Source: T1Sed10-7 sp047921175 (GTDB lineage Bacteria; Actinomycetota; Nitriliruptoria; Nitriliruptorales; Nitriliruptoraceae). Taken from it: a stretch of 57,971 nucleotides of DNA. Location: NCBI GenBank assembly GCA_047921175.1, contig JBLRWQ010000010.1:1-57971 (forward strand), written 5' to 3'. Below the pieces are notes generated by a model. That model made no database searches, was not told the DNA's origin, and was given only the letters and a program-made list of their open reading frames with translations. Below are positions 34,565 to 42,898 of the stretch, piece after piece. Position 1 is the stretch's first letter, and every line of letters begins with the position of its first letter. The position numbers were made by a program, and so were the translations under genes.

Positions 34565-35728
34565 TCACCGCTGCGAGCCGCCGAGCAACCGCCAGCCCGC
34601 GACCAACGCCCCCACCGCCAGCACGAAGGCCGCGGCGCTGCGGGCATCCCGGCCCGGTTCGCGCTCCCCCCGCGACGATGCCGCCTCGAGGCGTGCCCGG
34701 GTCGGCGGGCTGACCGTCCGGGCCGCGACGCCGGGGCCGGGATCGGCCGGGGTCGTGACCAGCGCGGCACGCGGGACCGGTGGTGGGCCGTCCGCGTCCC
34801 GTGCATCGGCCGCTGCGGCCGTGTCCTCCAGGACGGCGGCCGTCCCCTCGTCCTCGAGCCCGAGCAACTCGGCCTCGTGGGGTGCGAGCAACGGGCCGTG
34901 CACCGCCTCGTAGCGCACGGCGGAGAGCACCCCTCCGTACAGGTAGAGCCGACCGGCGAGGTAGAACAGCAGCAGCAGGGCGATGACGCTCCCGAGCGCC
35001 CCGTAGAGCGCGTTGGCGCTGTCGATCTGGTTGCCGACCCAGGTGGCCCCCGCGACCTTCAGTCCGGTCCAGCCAGCAGCGGCGAGCAGGGCGCCCGGGA
35101 CCCGGTCCCGCACGCGCAACGCGACCGGGGGGGACAGCAGCGTGTACGCCCCGAGGAAGAGCCCGACATCCAGGGCGAAGGTCACCAGCAGCGACACGAG
35201 TACCGCCACCCCACCCGGGAGCTGCCCGAGACCGATGCCGGCGATCGAGGACGCCGAGGCACCGGCCAGCGCCAGCAGCCCGAGGCCCACCAGGGCGAGC
35301 AGCTGCCGCAGCTTGGCCTTGACCCCGGTCAGCAGGGCACCACGGAACACGACCCGGGTCGCGGCCATCGCCGCGTTGACGACGCGCAGCCCCGTGAACA
35401 GCAGCGTCACGAACCCGACGAGCCCGATCGTCCCCCGCTGGCGGACGACCGCAGCCAGCAGCTGTGAGACCTGGCTGTCGTCCCCCTCGACGGTCTGGTC
35501 GAACCCCGGGATGGCCCCGGTGATGGTCTCGGCCACCGCCAGCTGGTCCGCAGGGTCGTCCAGCACGAACCCGGTCACCGAGACCGCCAGCAGGAGCAGC
35601 GGGAACAGCGACAGGAAGCCGAAGAAGGCGATGGCCGCGGCCAGCGGGTCACCGGCATCCTCGACGTAGCGACGCTGGACCGCGAGCGCGGTGCCGATCA
35701 CGGGCACGGAGGCGAGGCGGTCCTTCAC
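34565..35728 (-). CDS. YihY/BrkB family inner membrane protein
   Basis: Six-helix protein with the family signature: DAGDPLAAAIAFFGFLSLFPLLLLAVSV at the N-terminus and ANALYGALGSVIALLLLFYLAGRLYLYGGVL near residue 240. 387 residues with a C-terminal Ala-rich tail and a final hydrophobic stretch. Function of this family is poorly defined. It overlaps the preceding HemC-like gene by 4 nt. Confidence 0.85.
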   Translation of the reverse strand: MKDRLASVPVIGTALAVQRRYVEDAGDPLAAAIAFFGFLSLFPLLLLAVSVTGFVLDDPADQLAVAETITGAIPGFDQTVEGDDSQVSQLLAAVVRQRGTIGLVGFVTLLFTGLRVVNAAMAATRVVFRGALLTGVKAKLRQLLALVGLGLLALAGASASSIAGIGLGQLPGGVAVLVSLLVTFALDVGLFLGAYTLLSPPVALRVRDRVPGALLAAAGWTGLKVAGATWVGNQIDSANALYGALGSVIALLLLFYLAGRLYLYGGVLSAVRYEAVHGPLLAPHEAELLGLEDEGTAAVLEDTAAAADARDADGPPPVPRAALVTTPADPGPGVAARTVSPPTRARLEAASSRGEREPGRDARSAAAFVLAVGALVAGWRLLGGSQR

Positions 35729-36732
35729 GGTGCTCCCGGATCGTGGTCGCCAGCCGAGGCTAGTGGTCGTGCGGGTGCCGACGGCCCCCGACGGCCGGTC
35801 GCGGGCCGTTCATCCCCGTGGCCGTGCGACGGGACCGGTGCGGTGGCCTCCAGCAGGGTCGCCGCCATCGCCCGCCCCAGGGTGACCGCCTCCTCGGGCG
35901 AGGTCTCGTGCGAGGCACGGGCGCTGCGCGACCCGGTGGCGTCGCTCAGCAACCCGAGCAGGACCAGCCGGTGCTGCCCGGTCGCGCTGCGCCGGACCTC
36001 GGCGTGTGCCCCGACCGGGGGGTCGTCGTCCCGGCTCAGCTGCCGCCAGAGCTCCCGCTCGGCATCCAGCTCGGCGCGCAGCAGCGGGTCGTCGAACCGG
36101 CTCAGGAGCTTGCGGACCGCAGCGGCCGAGCGCAGGCAGGTCACCGTGGTGGTCCCCTGACCGGGGCGGTGCAGGACCTCACCGTGCTCTAGCGGCACGA
36201 CCACCAGCGAGCGCGTCGTCGGCTGCGCCAGCAGCAGCTCCGCCACGCCGACCACCGCGGCGTCCAGGTCCCCACGCTCCACCGCAGCCAGCCGCGCAGC
36301 CAGCGGACCGGCCCCTTCCTGCAGCAGGAGGTCGCGGCGCTGACGCTGCAGCTGGGCGCGACGCACGGCCCCCGACGCCGCGACGGTGACCGGTCGGGTC
36401 CGCGGCAAGGTCGCGAGCGACCATCCCGGCCCGGAGACCAGCGCATCGCGCGGATCGAGGCGTTCGGACACGGCCGCCGTCACCAGGTCGTCCGGGAGCA
36501 CGGCCGGCAGCGCCTCGCCGGCCAGCACCGCCGCGTCCGCCGCGCCCTCCCGGACCCGCTGCAGGGCGGGATGCGCTGCAGCGGCGCGCTCGTCGCTGTC
36601 GGTGCAGACGACCACCTCCGCCACCACACCGGCGACCGCCAGCCGCGCGACGAGCCGCTCGACGCGGCCGCGCGCCGCGGCGTGGTCCGCGACGGCCAGG
36701 CGCAGCCGGTCGCTGTCGGGGTGCTCGCTCAT
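35725..36732 (-). CDS. Hydroxymethylbilane synthase-like protein lacking catalytic residues
   Basis: 335 residues matching the HemC scaffold along most of its length but not its active site. Recognisable blocks: ERLDPRDALVS (91-100), the VRRAQL half of GTSSLRRxxQL (123-128), GDLDAAVVGVAELL (154-167), GQG (191-193), LDAERELWRQL (222-232) and PPVGAHAEV (238-246). Expected VHSxKDxP reads VLAGEALP (69-76), so the catalytic Asp is gone; GGCxxPVG reads RDDDPPVG, so the Cys that anchors the dipyrromethane cofactor is gone; RGNxxTRL reads GAGPLAARL. It sits after rex and a glutaredoxin gene, where actinobacteria often keep hemA-hemC-hemD. Probably a non-enzymatic paralogue; alternatively a decayed gene, though the frame is intact. 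Confidence 0.72.
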   Translation of the reverse strand: MSEHPDSDRLRLAVADHAAARGRVERLVARLAVAGVVAEVVVCTDSDERAAAAHPALQRVREGAADAAVLAGEALPAVLPDDLVTAAVSERLDPRDALVSGPGWSLATLPRTRPVTVAASGAVRRAQLQRQRRDLLLQEGAGPLAARLAAVERGDLDAAVVGVAELLLAQPTTRSLVVVPLEHGEVLHRPGQGTTTVTCLRSAAAVRKLLSRFDDPLLRAELDAERELWRQLSRDDDPPVGAHAEVRRSATGQHRLVLLGLLSDATGSRSARASHETSPEEAVTLGRAMAATLLEATAPVPSHGHGDERPATGRRGPSAPARPLASAGDHDPGAP

Positions 36733-36781
36733 CTGGTCCTCGTCCGATGCGGTCCGAGGGACGGACCGCGCGGGAGCGAGG

Positions 36782-37453
36782 CTACTTGTGCACGGCGTCG
36801 GGCTCGCGCCCGCCGCTGCCGGGGGCCCGGTCGAGCTGCTCGTAGAAGGCCAGGATCTGCAGCTCCGTCGCCAGGTCCACCCGCCGCACCGTCACCTCCG
36901 GCGGCACGCGCAGGTGCGTCGGGGCGAAGCTGAGGATCGCCCGCACCCCGGCGGCCACGAGCCGGTCGGTGACCGGTTGGGCAGCCTCCGCGGGGATCGC
37001 CAGCACGGCGAGGGCGACCTGGTGGGCGGTGACGAGCTCCTCCAGATCGGCCACCGGGGCGACCCGGAGCCCGGCCAGCTCCGCACCGATCACGCCCGGG
37101 TCGGCGTCGAGCAGCCCGACGAGCCGGAAACCACGGTCCGCGAACCCGCCGTAGCTGGCGAGCGCCCGACCCAGGTTGCCGGCCCCGACCAGCAGCAGCG
37201 GGCGGTCGGCGACCACCCCGAGGGCCTCGGAGAGGCTGGCCGCGAGCCGGTCCACGTCGTAGCCGACGCCCCGGGTGCCGTGGGTCCCGAGGTAGGACAG
37301 GTCCTTGCGGACCTTGGCGGCGTTGACCCCCGAGGCCCGGGCCAGGTCGTCGCTTGCCAGGGTGTCGATCCCGTCCGCGGCGGCATCGACGAGGACCTGG
37401 AGGTAGACGGGCAGGCGGGCCACGGTGGCCTCGGGGATCCGTCCGTTGCGCAC
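36782..37453 (-). CDS. rex: Redox-sensing transcriptional repressor Rex
   Basis: Dimeric repressor that leaves DNA when NADH rises. N-terminal winged helix (about residues 1-75: RIPEATVARLPVYLQVL, LARASGVNAAKVRKDLSYLG), then the NAD-binding Rossmann domain with LLLVGAGNLGRALASYGGF and the domain-swapped C-terminal helix VDLATELQILAFYEQL. I chose the GTG at 37453 because GAGGAG lies six bases upstream, giving 223 residues; a start at 37504 would add 17. A candidate operator lies at menJ. Confidence 0.93.
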   Translation of the reverse strand: MRNGRIPEATVARLPVYLQVLVDAAADGIDTLASDDLARASGVNAAKVRKDLSYLGTHGTRGVGYDVDRLAASLSEALGVVADRPLLLVGAGNLGRALASYGGFADRGFRLVGLLDADPGVIGAELAGLRVAPVADLEELVTAHQVALAVLAIPAEAAQPVTDRLVAAGVRAILSFAPTHLRVPPEVTVRRVDLATELQILAFYEQLDRAPGSGGREPDAVHK

Positions 37454-37633
37454 ACCCTGCTCCTCGCCCGTGACACGGGGCCCGCCTGCGCCGCAGCAGG
37501 ACACGCCCCCGTCGCTCCGGTGGTCGCAGCGGCTCCCACCACCGCGTCCGGCTGCGCAGGCTACGCATCGCCCGGACCAACACCGAACCGGGCGCGCGGT
37601 GCATCCGGTCCACAGCCGGGCGCCGCGGTCGGC

Positions 37634-37900
37634 TCAGCCCCGGCGGCGGGCGGCGCGGACCAGGCGACGGACGTCACCAGGCCCGAGCTCGTAGGCGGCC
37701 ACCTCGGTGCCATCGATCTCGAGCACCGGGACGCGGACGGCGTAGCGGCGCACCAGGTCGTCGTCGCCATCGATGTCCACGAGCTCGACCTCGGCGCCGG
37801 CGGCTTCGCGCGCCACGAGCTGCTCGGCACGGCGGCACAGACCGCAGCCCTGCCGGGTGTAGAGGGTGAGCCGGACCGGTCGGCGCACACGCGGACGCAC
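37634..37900 (-). CDS. Glutaredoxin-family protein
   Basis: 88 residues with a compact thioredoxin fold: VRLTLYTRQGCGLCRRAEQLV (CxxC at the first helix), VELVDIDGDDDLVRRYAVRVPVLEIDG with the cis-Pro. Matches the DUF836/Rv0508-like family found upstream of rex-hem clusters in actinobacteria. The basic N-terminus RPRVRRPVR may be longer or shorter; the first core residue is near 9. Confidence 0.85.
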   Translation of the reverse strand: MRPRVRRPVRLTLYTRQGCGLCRRAEQLVAREAAGAEVELVDIDGDDDLVRRYAVRVPVLEIDGTEVAAYELGPGDVRRLVRAARRRG

Positions 37901-37976
37901 CGTGCGCCTCCTGCTCTCCGGCGCTCAAGCACGCCGCCGTCGTGGCCGATACCCCGACCGTAGGACCACGACGGAG

Positions 37977-38067
37977 CTTCCCGACAACGGCACCCCGCTC
38001 GAAAGGGCGGTCCGCAACGCCACGGGTCTACGGCCTTCCGAGGCTAGGGCAGCCGGGCTACCGAAGG
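37977..38067 (+). ncRNA. Cyclic-di-GMP-I (GEMM-I) riboswitch aptamer
   Basis: The sequence follows the GEMM-I consensus: P1 CTTC (37977-37980) with GAAG (38063-38066); a first arm CCGCTC-GAAA-GGGCGG with the GNRA tetraloop at 38001-38004; the conserved joint CGCAACGCC (38013-38021); GGGTCTA (38024-38030) starting the second arm CTACGGCCT-TCCG-AGGCTAG, which carries the tetraloop receptor; then GGGCAGCCGGGCTACCG closing. Lies 51 nt before the CAP-protein start, same strand. A c-di-AMP (ydaO) element was considered but its core motifs are absent. Confidence 0.85.
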
Positions 38068-38094
38068 AACCTCCCCTCACCACGGTGCGGCTCC

Positions 38095-38111
38095 GTCCCG
38101 ATCGAAGGGAC
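38095..38111 (+). promoter_or_regulatory. Riboswitch expression platform: ribosome-site hairpin
   Basis: GTCCC (38095-38099) can pair with GGGAC (38107-38111), enclosing GATCGAA; this buries the AAGGGA ribosome site of the GTG at 38118. The upstream CCTCCCC (38070-38076) is a possible competing partner for GGGA. Suggests translational control by ligand. Confidence 0.5.
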
Positions 38112-38117
38112 CGTGCC

Positions 38118-38906
<789 letters not shown>

Positions 38907-38965
38907 GCCCCACTGGCCGGTGCCGTCCGACCACCTCGACGGCCCGGCCAGCGACACGGCCGAGG

Positions 38966-38971
38966 TAGCGT
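38966..38971 (+). promoter_or_regulatory. -10 element for a leaderless mRNA
   Basis: TAGCGT ends six bases before the ATG of the downstream isomerase gene, which would place the transcription start on or near the A of ATG. No ribosome-binding sequence is visible. Confidence 0.5.
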
Positions 38972-38977
38972 GGACGC

Positions 38978-39883
38978 ATGCGCCTGCTCGCCTCCACCGG
39001 CCCGTTGTTCGCCCGTCCGCTGGACTGGGCGCTGGCGGTGCTGGCCGAGGCCGGCTACGACGGCGCCGAGCTGATGGTCACCCAGGACCCCGCGACGCAG
39101 GACCCCGCGCAGGTCGCCGCGGCCTCGAGCAGCGAGGGGCTGGCGATCGACGTGGTCCACGGGCCGTTCCTGCTACTCACCCGACGGGTCTACGGCACGG
39201 ACCCCGTCACCAAGGCCCGGCGGTCGCTGGAGCTGGCGGGAGCGGTCGGTGCGGGCCTGATGATCGTGCATCCACCCTACCGCTGGCAGCGCCGCTTCCA
39301 TCGTTGGCTCGTGGCGTCCTCCGACGACGAGGCGGCCCGGCTCGGCAGCCGGGTCGGGGTCGAGAACCTCTACCCGGTCGCCGTGGGCGGCCGGCCCGTC
39401 CGGTTCCACCGCTATACCACCGCCGAGCACCTCGCACCGTTCCACCACGTCGTGCTGGACACCAGCCACCTCGGTGTCGCCGGCGAGGACCTCGTCACCA
39501 CCTACCTGGCCCTGCGCGAGCAGGTCGCCCACCTGCACGTCTCCGACCATCGCGGCGGACCACGGGACAGCCATGCACCGCTCGGGCACGGTCGGCTCCC
39601 GCTGGGCGCGTTCCTCCACCGGGTCGGCGAGGACGAGCGGCGCGGGCTCGGGTCCGTGGGCAGGGGCGACGCGGCGATGACGCTCGAGCTGGACTGCCGC
39701 CGCTACCTCGAGGACCGTGCCGCGCTCGTGGGCTACCTGCGGCAGGAGCGCATCAAGGCGCAGGCGCTGCTGGCCGGGGCCGACGCCGAGGAGGTGCTCG
39801 GGCGGCCGGACGAGGTGGACGTCGCCCCGGGGTTCGACGAGGACGACGCCGACCAGCCGACCGTCGCACCCGACGGCACCTGA
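38978..39883 (+). CDS. Sugar phosphate isomerase/epimerase-like TIM-barrel protein
   Basis: 301 residues, xylose-isomerase-like superfamily. Metal-site style residues occur at strand ends: GAELMV, VVHGPF, IVHPPYRW, VGVENLYP, VLDTSHLG, HLHVSDHRG, LELDCRRY. About 45 C-terminal acidic residues are extra. Corresponds, as I recall, to the Rv0498 family conserved near proC in mycobacteria. Substrate unknown. Likely leaderless. Confidence 0.78.
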   Translation: MRLLASTGPLFARPLDWALAVLAEAGYDGAELMVTQDPATQDPAQVAAASSSEGLAIDVVHGPFLLLTRRVYGTDPVTKARRSLELAGAVGAGLMIVHPPYRWQRRFHRWLVASSDDEAARLGSRVGVENLYPVAVGGRPVRFHRYTTAEHLAPFHHVVLDTSHLGVAGEDLVTTYLALREQVAHLHVSDHRGGPRDSHAPLGHGRLPLGAFLHRVGEDERRGLGSVGRGDAAMTLELDCRRYLEDRAALVGYLRQERIKAQALLAGADAEEVLGRPDEVDVAPGFDEDDADQPTVAPDGT

Positions 39884-39937
39884 ACCGGACCCACCGGACC
39901 CACCAGACCCACCACCGGAGCAGACCGGAGGACCCCG

Positions 39938-40030
39938 ATGCGTCACGGCACCAGCATCGCGCTGGCCGTGCTGCTGCTGCTGATCGTCGTGGCGGCGGTG
40001 GTACAGCTCAGCATGGCCACCGCCGGCTGA
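39938..40030 (+). CDS. Thirty-residue single-helix membrane protein
   Basis: The product starts MRHGTSIALAVLLLLIVVAA and ends VVQLSMATAG: one transmembrane helix flanked by a short basic N-terminus. A consensus GGAGG lies six bases upstream of the ATG, stronger than for most neighbours, and the frame fits neatly between the isomerase and the convergent acyltransferase. Function unknown. Confidence 0.65.
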   Translation: MRHGTSIALAVLLLLIVVAAVVQLSMATAG

Positions 40031-40033
40031 GCA

Positions 40034-41332
40034 TCACAGGAAGACCGAACGCCGCCCCATGAGGTTGCGGTGCAGCATCTGCTGGATGCGCTCGCGCACC
40101 TGATCGGTGAGGTCGAACAACGCCATCGGGTCCTCGGCCAGCTCGGGGCTGAGCCGGGCCGGCTCGATCGGCGCACCGTACTCGATGATCCACTTGCTGG
40201 GCAGCGGCAGCAGGGCGAAGGGGCCGAGCAGCGGCAGGGCGAACATCTGCGGCACGACGGGGAAGTACGGGAAGCCGAGGAGGCGGGCCACGATGCGCAG
40301 GTCGAACAGCATCGGGTAGATCTCCTCGCTACCGACGATCGCCGTGGGCACGATCGGCACCCCGGCCCGGGCGGCGGTCGCCACGAAGCCCCCGCGACCG
40401 AAGCGCTGCAGCTTGTAGCGGTCCTTCCAGGGCTTGCCGAGGCCCTTGAAGCCCTCGGGCCAGACCGCGACGAGCTCACCCGCCGCCAGCAGCCGGTCCG
40501 CATCGTCGCCGGACGCCAGCGTCGCCCCGGTCTTGCGGGCCAGCTCCCCGACGTAGGGGGTACGGAAGACCAGGTCCGCACCGAGCTCTCGGGCGTGTCG
40601 GCCGGTCAGGTCGAACACGTCCAGCCGGGTGATGAGCGCGTCCGCCGGGAGCGTGCCGGCGTGGTTGGCGACCAGCAGCGCGCCACCCTCGGTCGGGACG
40701 TGCTCGATGCCGTGGGAGGTCACGCGCCAGTAGTGTCGGTGCAGCGGCCGGAGCAGCGGCATCAGGACGTGGGTGGTGAGATCCTCGTCGAAGCCGAACT
40801 CGTCGATCTCGTAGGCCCCGGTCACCCGTCGGCGCAGGAAGGAGACCAGGCCCCGCAGCGCCTCGAGGAAGCGGTCGTCGGCGGCGTCGCGCAGCAGCTC
40901 CAGCCCGTCCACCGCGGCCCCGAGCCCCCGGCGTTGGAGCTCGGCCTCGGCCCAGGCGAAGCTGCCCGGGCGAGGACCGGCCCCTCCCTGGGCGGCGGCG
41001 CTGTCGGAGCGGCCGGCCGTCGTGATCCTCGGCGGCGTGTCCCCTCCGGGCGCCTGGGTCGGCCGGGACGCCGGGGAGCCGCCGTGCTCGCCGCGTCCGG
41101 GCCCCGCGAGGCCGGGCGCACGCCGCGGGGCCGGGCGGGCCGCGTCCCCGGCATCCCGGGCGTGGATCCGACAGCGGTCGCCGTCGACGGCGTAGTTCCG
41201 GCACGGTGCGCCCGCCACGGTCGTCGCCTTGCAGCGGGGTCGGGCCGTGGGCTCGGGACCGCGGGCGGCGCGGGCGGCACGCTGCTCCTCGAGCGAGAAG
41301 ACCTGGGCATCGTGACGTGCGGGATCGGTCAT
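40034..41332 (-). CDS. Lysophospholipid acyltransferase-family protein with N-terminal Cys3His motif
   Basis: 432 residues. C-terminal acyltransferase domain (about 160-420): LLVANHAGTLPADALITRLDVF (catalytic His with Asp, MGAT/DGAT-like NHxG spacing), VWPEGFKGLGKPWKDRYKLQRFGRGGF and VPTAIVGSEEIYPML. Residues 34-57 (RCKATTVAGAPCRNYAVDGD followed by RCRIH) hold C34, C44, C54 and H57, resembling the small DUF5763-type zinc motif; residues 60-130 are disordered. Likely acts on lipids at the cytoplasmic membrane face; the acyl acceptor is unknown. Coupled to the epimerase gene by a 4-nt overlap, as in the mycobacterial galE2-Rv0502 pair. Confidence 0.85.
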   Translation of the reverse strand: MTDPARHDAQVFSLEEQRAARAARGPEPTARPRCKATTVAGAPCRNYAVDGDRCRIHARDAGDAARPAPRRAPGLAGPGRGEHGGSPASRPTQAPGGDTPPRITTAGRSDSAAAQGGAGPRPGSFAWAEAELQRRGLGAAVDGLELLRDAADDRFLEALRGLVSFLRRRVTGAYEIDEFGFDEDLTTHVLMPLLRPLHRHYWRVTSHGIEHVPTEGGALLVANHAGTLPADALITRLDVFDLTGRHARELGADLVFRTPYVGELARKTGATLASGDDADRLLAAGELVAVWPEGFKGLGKPWKDRYKLQRFGRGGFVATAARAGVPIVPTAIVGSEEIYPMLFDLRIVARLLGFPYFPVVPQMFALPLLGPFALLPLPSKWIIEYGAPIEPARLSPELAEDPMALFDLTDQVRERIQQMLHRNLMGRRSVFL

Positions 41333-42405
41333 CCGCGTTCCTCCCGGCTCGTGCGCTGGGACTCCAGGAAGCGCTCCTGCCCCTTGCGCTGGAGGAAGTC
41401 GTACAGCTCCCGCTCCCAGCGGATCGCGTCGTCGCGGTCGATCAGGCTCCGGATCCGGCGGCGCTCGAGGAAATCCTCGAAGGCGGCGCGGGTCGTGTAG
41501 GCCGGTTGGTAACCGAACCGCTCCTTGAGCGCGGTGGTGTCCATCACCCGACCGAACTGGAGCATGCGCAGCTGGTCGGGGGCGACGTCGGCGCGGCCGG
41601 AGCGACGCAGCAGCGCCGAGACCCCGGACACGAAGGGCAGCGGCACCGGGACCGGGATGCGTCCCGCGATCCGGATCGCCTGGGACAGGTAGAGCACCCC
41701 GTCCCCCGCGACGTTGAAGGTGCCCGTCACCTCGCCGGCCACTGCCCGGGCCAGCACGGCCACGGCATCGTCCTCGTGCACGAACTGCAGCCGGGGATCG
41801 AAGCCGGCGACGGCCGGCAGCACCGGTAGGGCGAAGAAGGACGCGAAGGCCCCGTCGACCGTGGGCCCCACGAGGTTGGCGAGCCGGAGCACGGAGACCT
41901 CGACGTCGCTGCGCCGGCGGCCGAGCATGCGGACGTACGCCTCGGCCTCGGCGGCGTCCTTCCCGAACCCGTGGCGCGGTGGCACGCGGGGGGTGGAGCG
42001 CTCGGCGAACAGCGCCGGGTCGGCGTGGCCGGAGCCGTAGACCGCCCCGGTCGACTTGAGCACCACACGCCGCAGCGAGCTCGACGCCTGACAGGCACCC
42101 ATGAGCTGCATCGTGCCGATGACGTTGTGCTCCTTCATCGAGGCACGACCACCGGAGGCCCGGGGCCGGGAGGTGATCGACAGGTGCACCAGCGTGTCGA
42201 TGGCGGCCGCCTCGAGGATGCGCGCCACCAGCGGGTTGCGCAGATCCGCCCGGACGAACTCCGTGCGCCGCAGGTCGTGCTGCGGCTCGCGGACGTCGAC
42301 CCCGACCAGCTCGTGGACGCGATCATCGGCCTCGAGCACCTTCGCGACCATGCCGGCGAGCTGCCCGGAGATCCCGGTGATCAGTACCCGTCGACCTTCC
42401 ACCAC
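41329..42405 (-). CDS. NAD-dependent epimerase/dehydratase (extended SDR)
   Basis: Rossmann motif RVLITGISGQLAGMVAKVLE, DxR-type cofactor loop GVDVRE, LVHLSI, and catalytic STGAVYG; the usual YxxxK lysine region reads HGFGKDAAEAEAYVR, so the tyrosine is replaced by Phe with Lys kept. 358 residues from GTG 42405 (GGGAAGG seven bases upstream); a GTG at 42432 would add nine. Cofactor binding seems sure; substrate and catalysis are uncertain given the Tyr change. Confidence 0.8.
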   Translation of the reverse strand: MVEGRRVLITGISGQLAGMVAKVLEADDRVHELVGVDVREPQHDLRRTEFVRADLRNPLVARILEAAAIDTLVHLSITSRPRASGGRASMKEHNVIGTMQLMGACQASSSLRRVVLKSTGAVYGSGHADPALFAERSTPRVPPRHGFGKDAAEAEAYVRMLGRRRSDVEVSVLRLANLVGPTVDGAFASFFALPVLPAVAGFDPRLQFVHEDDAVAVLARAVAGEVTGTFNVAGDGVLYLSQAIRIAGRIPVPVPLPFVSGVSALLRRSGRADVAPDQLRMLQFGRVMDTTALKERFGYQPAYTTRAAFEDFLERRRIRSLIDRDDAIRWERELYDFLQRKGQERFLESQRTSREERG

Positions 42406-42512
42406 CTGACGACCTTCCCGCCGCGCCGGCACCGACGCTCCGGAGCCTTGCAGTGAAGCGGTTCGGCGGCCCGCGCGCGAGCGACGTGCGGTCCGGCGCC
42501 TACAGGGACCGC

Positions 42513-42743
42513 TCAGTTCCCGGCAGCCTGCCCGTCGTCGTCCGCGAGCGCCGCGAGGTCGAGCTCGGCCGGGTCGACCACCTGCGCGGCCAGGTAGCGC
42601 TCGAGCTCGGCGACCGGCACGCGGTAGTTGCGACCCACCCGCACCGCCGGCAGCTCCCCGCTGCGGATCAGCCGGTAGATCGTCATGGTCGACACGCGCA
42701 ACTGCTCGGCGACCTCCGCGGCGGTCATCAGTTGCGTGGGCAT
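42513..42743 (-). CDS. Excisionase-family helix-turn-helix protein
   Basis: 76 residues: MTAAEVAEQLRVSTMTIYRLIRSGELPAVRVGRNYRVPVAELERYL is a MerR/excisionase-type winged HTH covering nearly the whole protein; an acidic tail follows. Corresponds to the Rv0500A-type gene conserved between proC and the epimerase gene in actinobacteria. A chromosomal regulator, not a phage gene: no mobile-element genes are nearby. Confidence 0.88.
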   Translation of the reverse strand: MPTQLMTAAEVAEQLRVSTMTIYRLIRSGELPAVRVGRNYRVPVAELERYLAAQVVDPAELDLAALADDDGQAAGN

Positions 42744-42773
42744 GGTCTCACTCGGCTCCGAGGCACGCGTGGA

Positions 42774-42795
42774 ACGCTACCCCTGCACGCAGGGG
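42774..42795 (-). promoter_or_regulatory. Promoter -10 with adjacent palindromic operator for the HTH gene
   Basis: On the minus strand the palindrome CCCCTGC-GT-GCAGGGG (42795-42780) lies directly before TAGCGT (42779-42774), 31 nt before the ATG. It fills the -35/-10 spacer, a natural position for autoregulation. Confidence 0.45.
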
Positions 42796-42898
42796 GACCA
42801 CCAGAGCACAACACGCAACGGGCGCCACCGGCATCACAGGACCGGACAGGCCCCACACCAGCCCCACCTCAGGCGCGCGGGCGCGCGGGCAGGAGCGC

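Noticed and set aside
37930..38117. c-di-AMP (ydaO) riboswitch before the CAP gene
   Set aside because: ydaO elements often precede cell-wall hydrolase genes in actinobacteria, but the core here fits GEMM-I, with GAAA tetraloop, receptor arm and CGCAA joint.
42451..42466. Second Rex-like site GTGAAGCGGTTCGG
   Set aside because: Only one half-site matches; the TTCAC half is broken, and no promoter box is nearby.
42513..42743. Phage excisionase or mobile-element remnant
   Set aside because: The family name is historical; no integrase, att site or composition change is present and the gene is in conserved actinobacterial synteny.
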